Shown piece after piece: positions 20,529-28,758 of a stretch of 64,000 nucleotides of DNA. Source of the DNA: Margaritifera margaritifera (Eukaryota; Mollusca; Bivalvia; Unionida; Margaritiferidae). Numbering within the stretch: position 1 is the first letter of the stretch; the number at the start of each line of letters is the position of its first letter. The position numbers were made by a program, and so were the translations under genes. The stretch spans positions 557,001 through 621,000 of the forward strand of contig JAQPZY010001256.1 in NCBI GenBank assembly GCA_029931535.1, given 5' to 3'. The notes below the pieces were generated by a model. It saw only the letters and a list, made by a program, of their open reading frames with translations. It did not search any database and was not told the origin of the DNA.

Positions 20529-21274
20529 TTAGAGAGTGGCTGAAGGGGATTTGTAAATGACAGGACCTCCTTCTTGGCACCAATGGTGAAACAATTGGGT
20601 ACGAAATCTCAAATAGTCGGGAGTGGTCGGTTTTAAGTCAATGAGTAAATACGCATGAGGTGTTTGAGTGGCATCGTCGTACGCATAATTCAACCAAGGA
20701 GTGCCTAACTGTTTGGCTAACACTTGCACTTGAGATTTGTCTCTGGATCTTTTAAATAACACCACGTAATGAGCGTTGAGACTGATGGTACGATGGGCTT
20801 TACTTTGTTGAAATAAAGTTTGAGTAATGTAAATGATGCTGGCATTTCGATGGTGTCCTTTTCGTGTAAACCAAAGTTTAATTTCTTCTTCGTCTTCTCC
20901 TAACATGTCGTCGAAGATGACCAGATGTGTTTGACTCACGTCAGACACGATCCCATCGTCTTCGCGAGGAATGCCTTCCACAAACGAAATGGTTTCTCCT
21001 TGACTTTCACGAAGTAAGGTGTAAGACGATTGCCACTCTTTAAAGAGTAACACCACACGATGCGTTGAGGTGGACGATCGAACAGATGAGATTTGTGTTC
21101 GATCGCTCGTTTGACAAATTCGGTTTTGCCTGAACCACTAGGTCCAGCAATCAACATGTTAAAAGGATGGCGCATATACAAAGCTTCCCAACTTGGACGA
21201 TCTAACTTTTCGTCGATCACTTTGACCACAGAGGAAGTAGAATAGGCAGACGAGGCAGAAGAAGATGTAGCCAT
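20529..21274 (-). pseudogene. ATP: FtsK/HerA-type DNA-packaging ATPase (A32-like), frameshifted
   Basis: The N-terminal frame starts at 21,274. Walker A is GPSGSGKTEF (residues 44-53, about 21,145-21,116), followed by PPQRIVWCYS. The C-terminal frame (from 21,056 down) has Walker B HLVIFDDML near 20,912 and the SIIYITQTLFQQ and HRTISLNAHY blocks typical of Polinton and adintovirus packaging ATPases. The two frames switch around 21,030-21,040 at a TTTAAAG stretch, consistent with a single-base loss. The protein would drive genome packaging into capsids. The remaining sequence is well conserved, so the break is recent or an assembly error. Confidence 0.9.
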
Positions 21275-21336
21275 GACTGAGGTAGGAAGATTTTTGAGAA
21301 GAAGACAAAAGACCTAAGACATACGTTTCAAACACG

Positions 21337-21342
21337 TTTATT
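21337..21342 (-). terminator. Poly(A) signal AATAAA
   Basis: AATAAA on the minus strand 33 nt below the stop of the 104-aa membrane gene. It shows that at least one gene of the element uses ordinary polyadenylation, in contrast to the left-end genes. Confidence 0.55.
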
Positions 21343-21374
21343 TTTTTTGTAAAACAACACAACGAAAACATATT

Positions 21375-21689
21375 TTACAAGTCATGAAGGACAAAAATGC
21401 ATACCGCAAAAATGGTCAGGTACAAGATTAAGGCTACCACTAAAAGAATTAAAGTTCTGTATAAACAAATCAATGTACAACAAGAACAAAACACTGTCCT
21501 AGGAATGGAAGGCACAGGCACTGGCGGTAGTATTCTTCTGCTCGTCTTTGTTCTGGTGGTGGTGGTAGAAGAATGAAATGTCTCTGACGGTAAGGAGGGG
21601 GTGTGTTCCTCAGGGGGTTGTATTTGGACGACGACGGTGTGGTCTTTCTCTGCTGTGTCAGGTTCTTCCAGGATTGTTTCTAAGGTCAT
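21375..21689 (-). CDS. Tail-anchored small membrane protein (104 aa)
   Basis: I chose the start at 21,689 (MTLETILEEPDTAEKD) because the frame upstream overlaps the 88-aa gene, and this ATG lies 37 nt after that gene's stop. The first 60 residues are polar, with Pro/Thr/Ser-rich stretches. The last 40 are strongly hydrophobic with a Cys cluster (VFCSCCTLICLYRTLILLVV), ending CIFVLHDL. One membrane segment at the C-terminus suggests a tail anchor. An AATAAA signal follows. Not recognised; possibly a virion membrane or host-membrane protein. Confidence 0.65.
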   Translation of the reverse strand: MTLETILEEPDTAEKDHTVVVQIQPPEEHTPSLPSETFHSSTTTTRTKTSRRILPPVPVPSIPRTVFCSCCTLICLYRTLILLVVALILYLTIFAVCIFVLHDL

Positions 21690-21726
21690 TTTTGACTTGG
21701 ATTTCAAGTGGTTCACTTTTGTAAAC

Positions 21727-21993
21727 TTAGTGACGTGCCAGGTCTTTGGCAAACTGGGCCACTTCTTGTAGCCAAGCATCGAAACCAATTTTTCTCCAGT
21801 CACGTACATCTTTCCAAGCGTAAAGTTGTTGGTGTAACTCACTTGCAATACACACTTCTTGAAACGTGTGAAGGGTAGATAAAGTTTGACTAATGTCTTC
21901 TTCACACGGAGCTACCCCACTCGTCTTCATCACCACTCTCAACACTTTGAGTACAATTTGTCTTTCGTGTACCGATAAAGCATGAATGGTCAT
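21727..21993 (-). CDS. Small Polinton ORF (88 aa)
   Basis: It starts MTIHALSVHERQIVLKVLRV and is helical in appearance, with no membrane segment. It contains TLSTLHTFQEVCIASELHQQ and a Trp-rich AWKDVRDWRKIGFDAWLQ. A TATA-like run (CATAAAAAAAC) ends directly before its ATG. Not recognised. It sits in a row of small ORFs between the ATPase and polymerase, spaced by 20-40 bp, which supports it being a real gene. Confidence 0.6.
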   Translation of the reverse strand: MTIHALSVHERQIVLKVLRVVMKTSGVAPCEEDISQTLSTLHTFQEVCIASELHQQLYAWKDVRDWRKIGFDAWLQEVAQFAKDLARH

Positions 21994-22019
21994 GTTTTTT
22001 TATGGTTCATCAAAATAGT

Positions 22020-22265
22020 TCAAAACAACCACGGGTCCTCCAAAATAATCCAAGACAAACAATGGTCCTCAAAAATGCTCCACAACGAATGTCCTGGAAA
22101 ACGAAATCCAAGAAATGCAGTCACTAACACACACACGACATAGCGTCCAAAATTCAATGGAAACAGTTCTTGTATCAAGTGTTTATAATCCTCTAAGGTC
22201 TGAACACGCTCGTTGACTTCCTTCCACGGAATACGTTTCACAAGTGTAGACCACAGTCCTGTCAT
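22020..22265 (-). CDS. Small ORF with one hydrophobic segment (81 aa)
   Basis: It starts MTGLWSTLVKRIPWKEVNER, followed by a polar helix and then a hydrophobic stretch (GRYVVCVLVTAFLGFRFPG). The C-terminus is Trp-rich (LSWIILEDPWLF). ATATAAAAACCC ends a few bases before the ACCATG start. This TATA-containing segment is duplicated just upstream (22,269-22,351). The 3' end shows tandem similarity (GGTCCTCCAAAATA words), so the C-terminus may be recently altered. Function unknown. Confidence 0.55.
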   Translation of the reverse strand: MTGLWSTLVKRIPWKEVNERVQTLEDYKHLIQELFPLNFGRYVVCVLVTAFLGFRFPGHSLWSIFEDHCLSWIILEDPWLF

Positions 22266-22268
22266 GGT

Positions 22269-22351
22269 GGGTTTTTATATCTAGGTTCCCAAGGTTGGTA
22301 TCTTTTGTGGTGAGTTTTTATATCCAGGTTCCTAAGGTTGGTATCTTTTGT
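22269..22351 (-). promoter_or_regulatory. Tandemly duplicated TATA-containing promoter segment
   Basis: Two consecutive ~42-bp copies of a segment that on the minus strand reads CACAAAAGATACCAACCTT, then GGAACC and GATATAAAAA. They lie between the 81-aa gene and the repeat-bearing gene upstream. The copies differ at only a few bases. Confidence 0.5.
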
Positions 22352-22459
22352 GAAAGTCTACTCCAAGGTGTCTATGATAGTCTCTCCCCAGAATCAGTCT
22401 TCTCATACTGTGAAAGTAAGCATAGTTTACAAATCGAGGAATGACTCTGAGTTTGCGTT

Positions 22460-22840
22460 TCACTTGTATCTGGACAACTCTTTGCAAATGCGTTCTCGCA
22501 GCTCCAAAGGCAAACCACGAATGTGTTCTTGTAAAGTATCCGACTTGGAAAGAAGTAACTCTCTTTTGTTTTCTTCACAATAGCTGTGATAGTTTCTCCT
22601 CAGAATCAGACTTCTGATACGGTGGAAGTCGCGGTAGTGCGCAAATCGAGGAATGAATTTGAGTTTGCGTTTCACTTGGATCTGGACAAACTCTCCGTAA
22701 ATGCGTTCTCGCAACTTCAAAGGCAAATCACGAATGCGGTCTTCTAGACTAGGTTTGTTGGTGACAAAATACTGGTAAATGCGTTCTCGCAGCTCCAAAG
22801 GTAAACCACGAATGTATTCTTGTAAAGTATCATCCGACAT
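22460..22840 (-). CDS. Protein with repeated F-box-like LPLELRERIY motifs (126 aa)
   Basis: The ATG at 22,840 lies one base after the stop of the upstream 75-aa gene. The motif RGLPLELRERIYQYF occurs near the N-terminus, again as RDLPLKLRERIYGEF about 26 residues later, and a third time near the C-terminus (RGLPLELRERICKEL). LPxELxxxI is the core of the F-box, which binds Skp1 in ubiquitin ligases; three copies in a small protein would be unusual. The DNA shows that the third copy belongs to a tandem duplication of roughly 240 bp. It continues past the stop to about 22,370 but is out of frame after loss of one T in a TTT. F-box identity is inference from the motif. Confidence 0.55.
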   Translation of the reverse strand: MSDDTLQEYIRGLPLELRERIYQYFVTNKPSLEDRIRDLPLKLRERIYGEFVQIQVKRKLKFIPRFAHYRDFHRIRSLILRRNYHSYCEENKRELLLSKSDTLQEHIRGLPLELRERICKELSRYK

Positions 22841-22841
22841 G

Positions 22842-23069
22842 TTACTTCTTCTTGGCATCCGGCTCATTGTACCCGTACTCTTCTGAAGCAACTAAAGGCA
22901 AGTACTGACAGCGTACGGCATCCGTCTCATCGTGTGAATCGCTGATGCCAAAGCGTACGGAATCCGTCTCCTCGCATGGCACTGCATCGCACTCCAAGTC
23001 GTGATGGCACCTGGAGTTCACACTAGATTTCTCACTCGGTGGGTGGGTGGTATGAGTATTCTTATTCAT
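22842..23069 (-). CDS. Small Cys/Asp-rich ORF (75 aa)
   Basis: It starts MNKNTHTTHPPSEKSSVNSR. Residues 25-60 contain three imperfect copies of a DSHDETDAVRC-like unit (AVPCEETDSVRFG, SDSHDETDAVRC), so it too grew by internal duplication. No membrane segment. The stop is one base before the ATG of the next gene, an overlap-style junction that supports both. It follows the polymerase stop by about 20 bp. Not recognised. Confidence 0.5.
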   Translation of the reverse strand: MNKNTHTTHPPSEKSSVNSRCHHDLECDAVPCEETDSVRFGISDSHDETDAVRCQYLPLVASEEYGYNEPDAKKK

Positions 23070-23091
23070 CTTGCTCGGTCAACGTTGAAAG

Positions 23092-26000
23092 TCAGAATGA
23101 ATGGTTAGGCTTGAAAGTGGTCCCTTTTTTATACTGAAGATTGGCGTGTCCGTAAGGCAAAGTGGTGTGGTCTGGATGTCTCACTCGTTTTTGGTACACG
23201 ATTCGGTACACTTTTTGTAAAGGACGAGTGACAATTTGGTGATTAGGTAACCGTACGATCTTGTGAGGTTCTAACGTTTGCACTCGAAAGTCTTCCACTT
23301 GTCCCGCCAGCAAAGCATTTTTCAAAACCTCAAAATTGACCACTTGACTGGCTCGATAGTTCTGGGTTAATCCTTTGACTTTACATTGGGTGTGAAGTTG
23401 GCCTTGTGGGTCTCGGTATCGGTAGCCGTAATTTTTAGGGCCACCGCTGGCAAAACTCAGGATGGTGTCTTGAGGGTGCTCGTCCGTCCAGACTCCTAAA
23501 CGATCTCCTTGGATGGTAGGATGTGGGCAACCGGGGCGATGGATGTAGATACAACTGTCGGTGTCAAAGTACAGGACACGATCTCCCAAGACTTCTAAAG
23601 CTTCGTCGTACAATTTCAAGCGAGCATGAGCGGTCACGTAAGCTGCAATGACTACGTTGCTAAAATGGTCGGGTTTTACAAACTTGAATTCTTCTTCAAA
23701 ATTGACTAAGATCAAATCATCACGGACAATTTCGACGTGTTTGACTAGTTTACTTTTGTCGTCCACCAATTTAAAGTAGAGATAGGGATCGGTCAAGTAT
23801 TCCGTCTTGGGTAAGATCGTACGTTGTGCCATTTTTCCCCACAAGCAATTGAGCATGACTTTGGCAAACGATCTTCTTCCTTCGTTTTTTTCTACGTCTT
23901 CCAAAGTGATGCCTTCGATGTCACGGTACTCTTCTTTGAATCGAACTTGGTCTTCTGGAGTCTGACACCACGAGGGATAGCCGCTGGATTCTTGTTTGAG
24001 TTTTAAAAATTGGTTCACGTACCGCGAGAAAATGCCTGGATGGGAAGTGTCGTCCTTTTGGTATTGTGCTGTGGTTGGAAAGTGCCAGATTTCGTACACT
24101 TTCAACAAGCGGTATCCTCGATCCAGTGCCCGAAACAATTCCGCACTGACCCACGTTCCTGTCAAAGCGCGTTCTTCCTCCGTGTGGTCACAGGGGTGAT
24201 CTTGGTTGCACGTTTCGGCACACGTACGGCATAAATGAAACATCAGTTTTCCTTGGCAATGGTGAGGTAAGATAGGATGGTACAAGTCGGTCGGGGGTAA
24301 GACTTTACATTTGATCAATCCTTCGTATTGACGAATGTGTTCCACGTCGATGTGTTCGGTCAAGATTTCAGGGTGTCCGGTCGGAAATCGAGCATATTTG
24401 CACACCAAAGGATACAATGAACACACGTCGATGTATTTGATTTCTTCTCCTTTTGATTCGTCTACGTCGTACAGCAAGCGAGTGGCATTGGTTCGTCTTC
24501 CAAACAAACTGTGGCGCGGATCCAAAGGTTCGATGTCGGTCACGTCGTAACTTTCGGTGATGCTCCTAAATTCAGGATCGGTTTTCAAACGGCAATCGTA
24601 CTCGTGCTCCCACATTTCTACCACTTGGTATCCTTGACTTTCTAAGTGGAGTCGTCGTTGGTAAGTTCGTTCGTACAACTGTTCCATGGTGAAATTTGAA
24701 AAAGGACTTTTCAGGTCTCGTTTAGGAAAACAGGTAGGGCATCCGTGAAACAAACAAACCTGAAACTCGTACACCGTGTGCGGGTTTTCTAAATCAAATC
24801 CATCCACGGAATAAGATCCAATCTTCTTTTCTCCCCCTCCGTTTCTGGCATGTTGTATCCATTTGTCTTCTTTTTGACATAAGTAATGGAGCCAACGCAA
24901 AGCTTTGGCCGAGTACTGACGACTGTTAAAGAGAGACGTGTTGGAGTCTATGATGGCTAGTTCGTTTTCGGGCATGAAGTTTTTGGTGTACACTAAGGCA
25001 CAGGCTTTAGGTAGAGTGGACGCTTCTTTCAAAGGATCGATGTCTCCGTGATCAAGAAATAACTGTCGAAACTTTCCACAGCAACGGCGCAAAATGTCCA
25101 CATCGGATCGACAGTACTTGAGCATCTCTTCTTGGAAGTCAAACGGTTCTGACTGGTGAGCGCGGTACCAAGCGTGAAAGGCTTCTCGCTGTTCGGGTCG
25201 CATTCCGTCGGGATCGTAACAGTCCACGTCAGGCAAATGCGGTAGCACGGCGTGTTGATTGCCTTCCGTATTGAAGAAGTGGGGAAAAATATCCTTTGGC
25301 CATTTCTGTCATGCCAAATGTTTTTGGCATTCGACTCAAAGGCATGGCCAAATAACTTATGGAATCTTTGAACTGTACTTGTCCCACTTTCATGTAAATG
25401 AGTTTGGTGACTATGGGGCGTTCGGTACCTTGTTGCGAATAATATTTTAACAAAAATTGTCCATCGTATTGTGAGCTATGACGGTCGCATAGCGATGACA
25501 GTCTCCGTAGCGTTGAATGTCCTCTTCGCTCCAAGTGTCGTCGATGGGGTCTAAAATCCATTCAGCAAACTGGGGCAAAGTGTTAGGACCACGAAAGATT
25601 TTTTCACGTCCTCCTGGAATCCTACTACAATGAGGACAGTGAAAATGAATAGATTCTTGGATGCACTTCTCACAAGCCCGATGAGCCACGCAGAAATTGG
25701 GAATGTGAATGCCCGTTTCTTGCATGCATTCAAAATCAAAAAAGATGAAATTCACTTGGGTCTTGTTCTTCTGATCGCTCTTTAATTCTTTCTTCTCTAT
25801 ATTGTCGTACTTTTGCATGAAACATTGATGATCATAATCCACCATCTGCTGACAAAAGCGGCATCTTTTCTTTCCAGCACAAACGTGTCTCTTGGGGTCG
25901 TTGGTACGAATCAGCTGTCCACACGTGGAGCACATTTTCAATAAGTCGCAAGCACATTTTTGTTGGTGTCCTTGTGTCTTGCGATGCTGTTCGTAGCAAG

Positions 26001-26166
26001 AGGGACTGACAAAAGTGCGTCGACAGGTTTCACAATGGACGTGTTGTTCAGGAAGGCATGGTTTGTCCGCTAAACAGCCCCGACATCTCTGACCGCAATG
26101 AGTGTGTCGCTCCCGATTGTTAAATCCTTGGTCACGAAAAAGAAGACCCTCCAGGAGATGTCTATG
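23092..26166 (-). pseudogene. POLB: Protein-primed family B DNA polymerase (pPolB), two frameshifts
   Basis: Replicative polymerase of the element. The N-terminal 100 codons hold many Cys/His pairs (HCGQRCRGC, CETCRRTF, MCSTCGQL, RCRFCQQM), a zinc-ribbon-like region. The Exo I residues Asp/Glu are in FFDFECMQ; Exo II is split by a frameshift near 25,460, directly after VIAHN. A second frameshift lies in a T5 run near 25,286. The large C-terminal frame (25,248-23,092, 718 codons) carries Exo III YCRSDVDIL, motif A DVCSLYP (about 24,429), motif B KVMLNCLWG (about 23,862), motif C YFDTDS (about 23,565) and KNYGY. The open frame extends up to a TAA at 26,167-26,169 with no ATG before the zinc region. 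The start may be lost or supplied by splicing. Confidence 0.93.
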
Positions 26167-26186
26167 TTAAACCAAAAAAAAAAAAA

Positions 26187-26476
26187 CCAACGGCCCTTTT
26201 GAGGGCCACCCATTTTTCAAGAAAAGATTAATTTTCCATGATTGCCCTACTTCTCTCTCTCTCTCTATTTTTTTTTCCCCCGTTGGTACCCGTAGAGGCC
26301 CCACCATGTTCCATTCTCGTTGGTACCCCGATAGACCCCAATGTTAATTTCCCATGGTACCCCAAGTGCCACCCGCTATGTTAAATTTCCGTTGGTACCC
26401 CAAGTGCCACCCTCTGTGTTAAATTCCCATGGTACCCCAAGTGCCACCCGTACCTCGATACCCACCCTATACTACT
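26187..26476. repeat. Right terminal inverted repeat
   Basis: Reverse complement of the left repeat, ending CCCTATACTACT at 26,476, with three 38-bp subterminal copies instead of four. It includes a stem-loop in plus orientation. Confidence 0.95.
26192..26227 (+). terminator. Histone-type stem-loop in the right terminal repeat
   Basis: Plus strand GGCCCTTTTGAGGGCC (26,192-26,207), ACCCA, then CAAGAAAAGA (26,218-26,227). It differs from the left copies by one loop base (C to G). No plus-strand gene ends here, so it may simply be carried along by repeat symmetry. Confidence 0.7.
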
Positions 26477-26482
26477 TATATG
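26477..26482. repeat. Right target-site duplication TATATG
   Basis: It matches 10,654-10,659 exactly and confirms both element ends. Confidence 0.9.
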
Positions 26483-27059
26483 TTATTGCTTTTGTTCATG
26501 AATGAATATATGGGGAATTGACCTCTTCTGTCTATAGAATAATGGATATTTTTGACAGCAGGTATATAAAAAAACTACTATTACAAGAAACGTCTAGCTT
26601 TTTTTAAATCTTTCCCAATCTCTAATTAGATGCCAGATGACAATGAAACCGAACACTGCCGTCAGCAAGCAAACGTCAAGGATTGTCTATGATGTCACGT
26701 GCAGTGGTCTTCTTCCTGATCACTGACGAGAGATTCATTGTCTCCGTGCCAGCGCCCTCTCTCTCTGTCAAAAGATATAATCTAATAATATATCCTTCTG
26801 ATAATGATTGCTCTCTAAATAAAAGCTGAAGGCATTATGTGCGAACCAACTGTATCTAATGTGTTGTCCTTAACTTCAAGAACTTTTAGTAACGGTTTGG
26901 CACGTTTCTCCTGTGTTCTTATGGTTTGAAGAAGAAAGAAAGAAAAACATACAATGCCTTGTCAATATTATATAGTGTAATAATTAATTGTTAATATCAT
27001 AATTAAATAATACCATGTCAATATCATACAATGTAATAATACCTTGTCAATAGGAGTTT
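26483..27059. other. Spacer between the Polintons, no gene seen
   Basis: AT-rich sequence with short repeated words (TAATACCATGTCAATATCATA around 26,985-27,050). I see no exon, element end or RNA gene. Confidence 0.4.
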
Positions 27060-27530
27060 TTTAATTTCTTTACTGATATGGGTTCTTCCTCTTCTTCAAT
27101 TTCTTCGTTTTGTCTTGCCTTCTTGAATTTCTTGACGGGTATGTGATCTTCTTCTTGTGTTTCTGTTTCTGAAGAACGCTCCTCTTTCTCCTCCTTGTTC
27201 TCTTTTTTCTTGGGACACTCTGAAGACCAATGTTCTTTTTATTGGCATTCATAACAGGTATCTTTACTTTTGTCTCTCTTTTCTCCTGCCTTAGTAGTGG
27301 TTCCTTTTCTTTGACGTTGTGGACATTCTAAGAGCCTAGTGTCCTTTCTCTGGACACACATAGCAAATATCTTGACTTTTATCTTGAGTGGTGTAGTCCG
27401 AAGTCTTATTGGAAGTATAGTTTCGAATGACTCTCTAAAAATCTCTGACGAGAAGGGCGATCTGTTTTGACTCTTCCATCTCTTCCATCTTCACAGACTG
27501 AAAGCTGAAGAATGAATATATTATCTTACA
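27060..27530 (-). pseudogene. Remnant with two CCHC zinc knuckles
   Basis: On the minus strand, CYECQ followed by a stop codon, then KEHWSSECPKK (near 27,200-27,260), fits a CX2CX4HX4C zinc knuckle. A second one, CYVCPEKGH, lies near 27,340-27,370 with its frame broken. Downstream is a Lys/Arg-rich tail (KKRTRRRKRSVLQKQKHKKK). This layout resembles retroelement Gag nucleocapsid regions or CNBP-type proteins. Several stops make it non-functional. No reverse transcriptase is visible nearby, so the source is uncertain. Confidence 0.45.
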
Positions 27531-27537
27531 ATGGGAA

Positions 27538-27557
27538 GCCCCCCTCTCTCTCTCTCT

Positions 27558-27622
<65 letters not shown>
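27538..27622. repeat. (CT)n(AT)n microsatellite
   Basis: A short CT run followed by about 30 AT copies. Confidence 0.9.
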
Positions 27623-27623
<1 letters not shown>

Positions 27624-27663
27624 AGAGAGTGTGTACCCTAGTCAAATCAAATTTTGAATCAAG

Positions 27664-27903
27664 ATGAAACGATCACAACTTGCTGAAGAGAAACCAGAAG
27701 ATGCAAAGAGACGACGACGACGACTTTCGGTGTCGCTTCATACGCTAAGTGAAGTGTTAGCACAAGCGCATGCCAGTGGTTTTGAAGATGACATGAGTAA
27801 GCCTGAAACAACACCATCTACCTCAACTACAAGACCAAGAGAGTCAGGATCAACCAAGACAGAAAGTCGTTCGGTAGCTCCTGAAGATTATTTTCACATT
27901 TGA
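27664..27903 (+). CDS. Unrecognised small basic ORF (79 aa), possibly a gene remnant
   Basis: It starts MKRSQLAEEKPEDAKRRRRR, a nuclear-localisation-like cluster, followed by LSVSLHTLSEVLAQAHASGF and a Ser/Thr-rich tail. A second open stretch follows at about 27,915-28,190 (contains KLSITHISLKSPVWIEFS) with internal stops. Neither resembles the genes of the intact Polinton. It directly precedes the truncated penton fragment and may belong to another element that broke the second Polinton. Confidence 0.3.
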   Translation: MKRSQLAEEKPEDAKRRRRRLSVSLHTLSEVLAQAHASGFEDDMSKPETTPSTSTTRPRESGSTKTESRSVAPEDYFHI

Positions 27904-28195
27904 GAGACCCAAAAAATGACTTTCAGAAAATGTCGAACGGTGATATTTAAAGAGTTCGAGTCTCAAGTAGCACTAAAGAAAGCAGCGAGTTTCATTACAG
28001 ATTTATGATAATCATTGTTAGATACATTGAAACGATAGTGTCAAGTTAAAGATGAAGATCGTTTGAAACTATCCATCACTCACATCAGTTTGAAGTCTCC
28101 TGTCTGGATCGAGTTTAGTACACCGCCAGAATTAACTTCTTCCAAAATTATTGACAAAATTCAACACGTTCAACAATCGAATGACGAGTTTTTCA

Positions 28196-28295
28196 TGACA
28201 ATATTAGTATAAAAGGAGATCTTGGACAAAATATTCTATTCTCCAAAGGAAAAGTCACGGTGAAACTACATTTTCGAAAACGATTTGCGAACTGT
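28196..28295 (+). pseudogene. Minor capsid (penton) C-terminal fragment
   Basis: Codes for ISIKGDLGQ and GKVTVKLHFRKRFAN, matching the last ~30 residues of the penton protein at 16,585-16,690. Everything upstream is absent, so this marks the truncation point. The original stop is also lost. Confidence 0.8.
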
Positions 28296-28302
28296 AAAAC
28301 AG

Positions 28303-28700
28303 ATGTATCCTGTGTACCAAGAAGTCGCTCAAAAACCAGGACATGGTTTAGGAGATATGTTGAAATCAGTTTTTCGTACGGTAGTACCCGTCTTAAAACT
28401 GATGGTGACTCGAGGATTGCTTACTTTAGAAGATGAGGCTTTGACGCAAGGAAAAGAATTTCTCCAAAACATTATCATCGACAAACAACGTCCTAAAGAA
28501 GCCTTCATGAAAGCAGGACAAAAATGTTTTGCTTCATACTAGAAAAGACCTTTTGGGTCGCCGAGACACCCCTATAAATTCGCTCCACACTTTTAGTCAA
28601 GGCATTACTTCCTCCTCTACGCCACAGCAAGGACAAGGCAGAAAGAGACGTCGAAAACCCTTCAAATCTCATAAACACCTTCAAAACAAAATAAGAAAAG
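28303..28700 (+). pseudogene. GHGLGD-family basic virion-type protein, frameshifted
   Basis: The ATG at 28,303 (MYPVYQEVAQKPGHGLGDML) and the LTQGKEFLQNIIIDKQ block match the gene at 16,179-16,577. A frameshift near 28,520 in an A-run ends the first frame. The basic C-terminus (QGQGRKRRRKPF) continues in another frame to about 28,700. Confidence 0.85.
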
Positions 28701-28758
28701 AAGAACAGCACCTGTCAGAGAATTTGACGTTTTTAATTACTAGCTGAAAAAAAGGAAA

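Larger units (their letters stand above)
10660..26476 (-). mobile_element. Polinton/Maverick element, both ends present, 15.8 kb
   Basis: A DNA transposon of the polintovirus type, with termini AGTAGTATAGGG and CCCTATACTACT, inverted terminal repeats of about 326 bp (left) and 290 bp (right), and a perfect 6-bp target duplication. It carries the diagnostic set: protein-primed family B polymerase, retroviral-type integrase with chromodomain, FtsK/A32-type packaging ATPase, adenovirus-type cysteine protease, and double- and single-jelly-roll capsid genes. All genes read on the minus strand. Five core genes (polymerase, ATPase, integrase, minor capsid, major capsid) are interrupted by frameshifts or a stop, several at homopolymers. 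Either this copy has begun to decay or the assembly has indel errors. The intact ends, intact target duplication and short breaks argue for a fairly young insertion. Confidence 0.95.

Noticed and set aside
27664..28190. This region as the missing N-terminal part of the second penton gene
   Set aside because: It shows no similarity to the penton protein of the intact element; the match begins only at 28,196.
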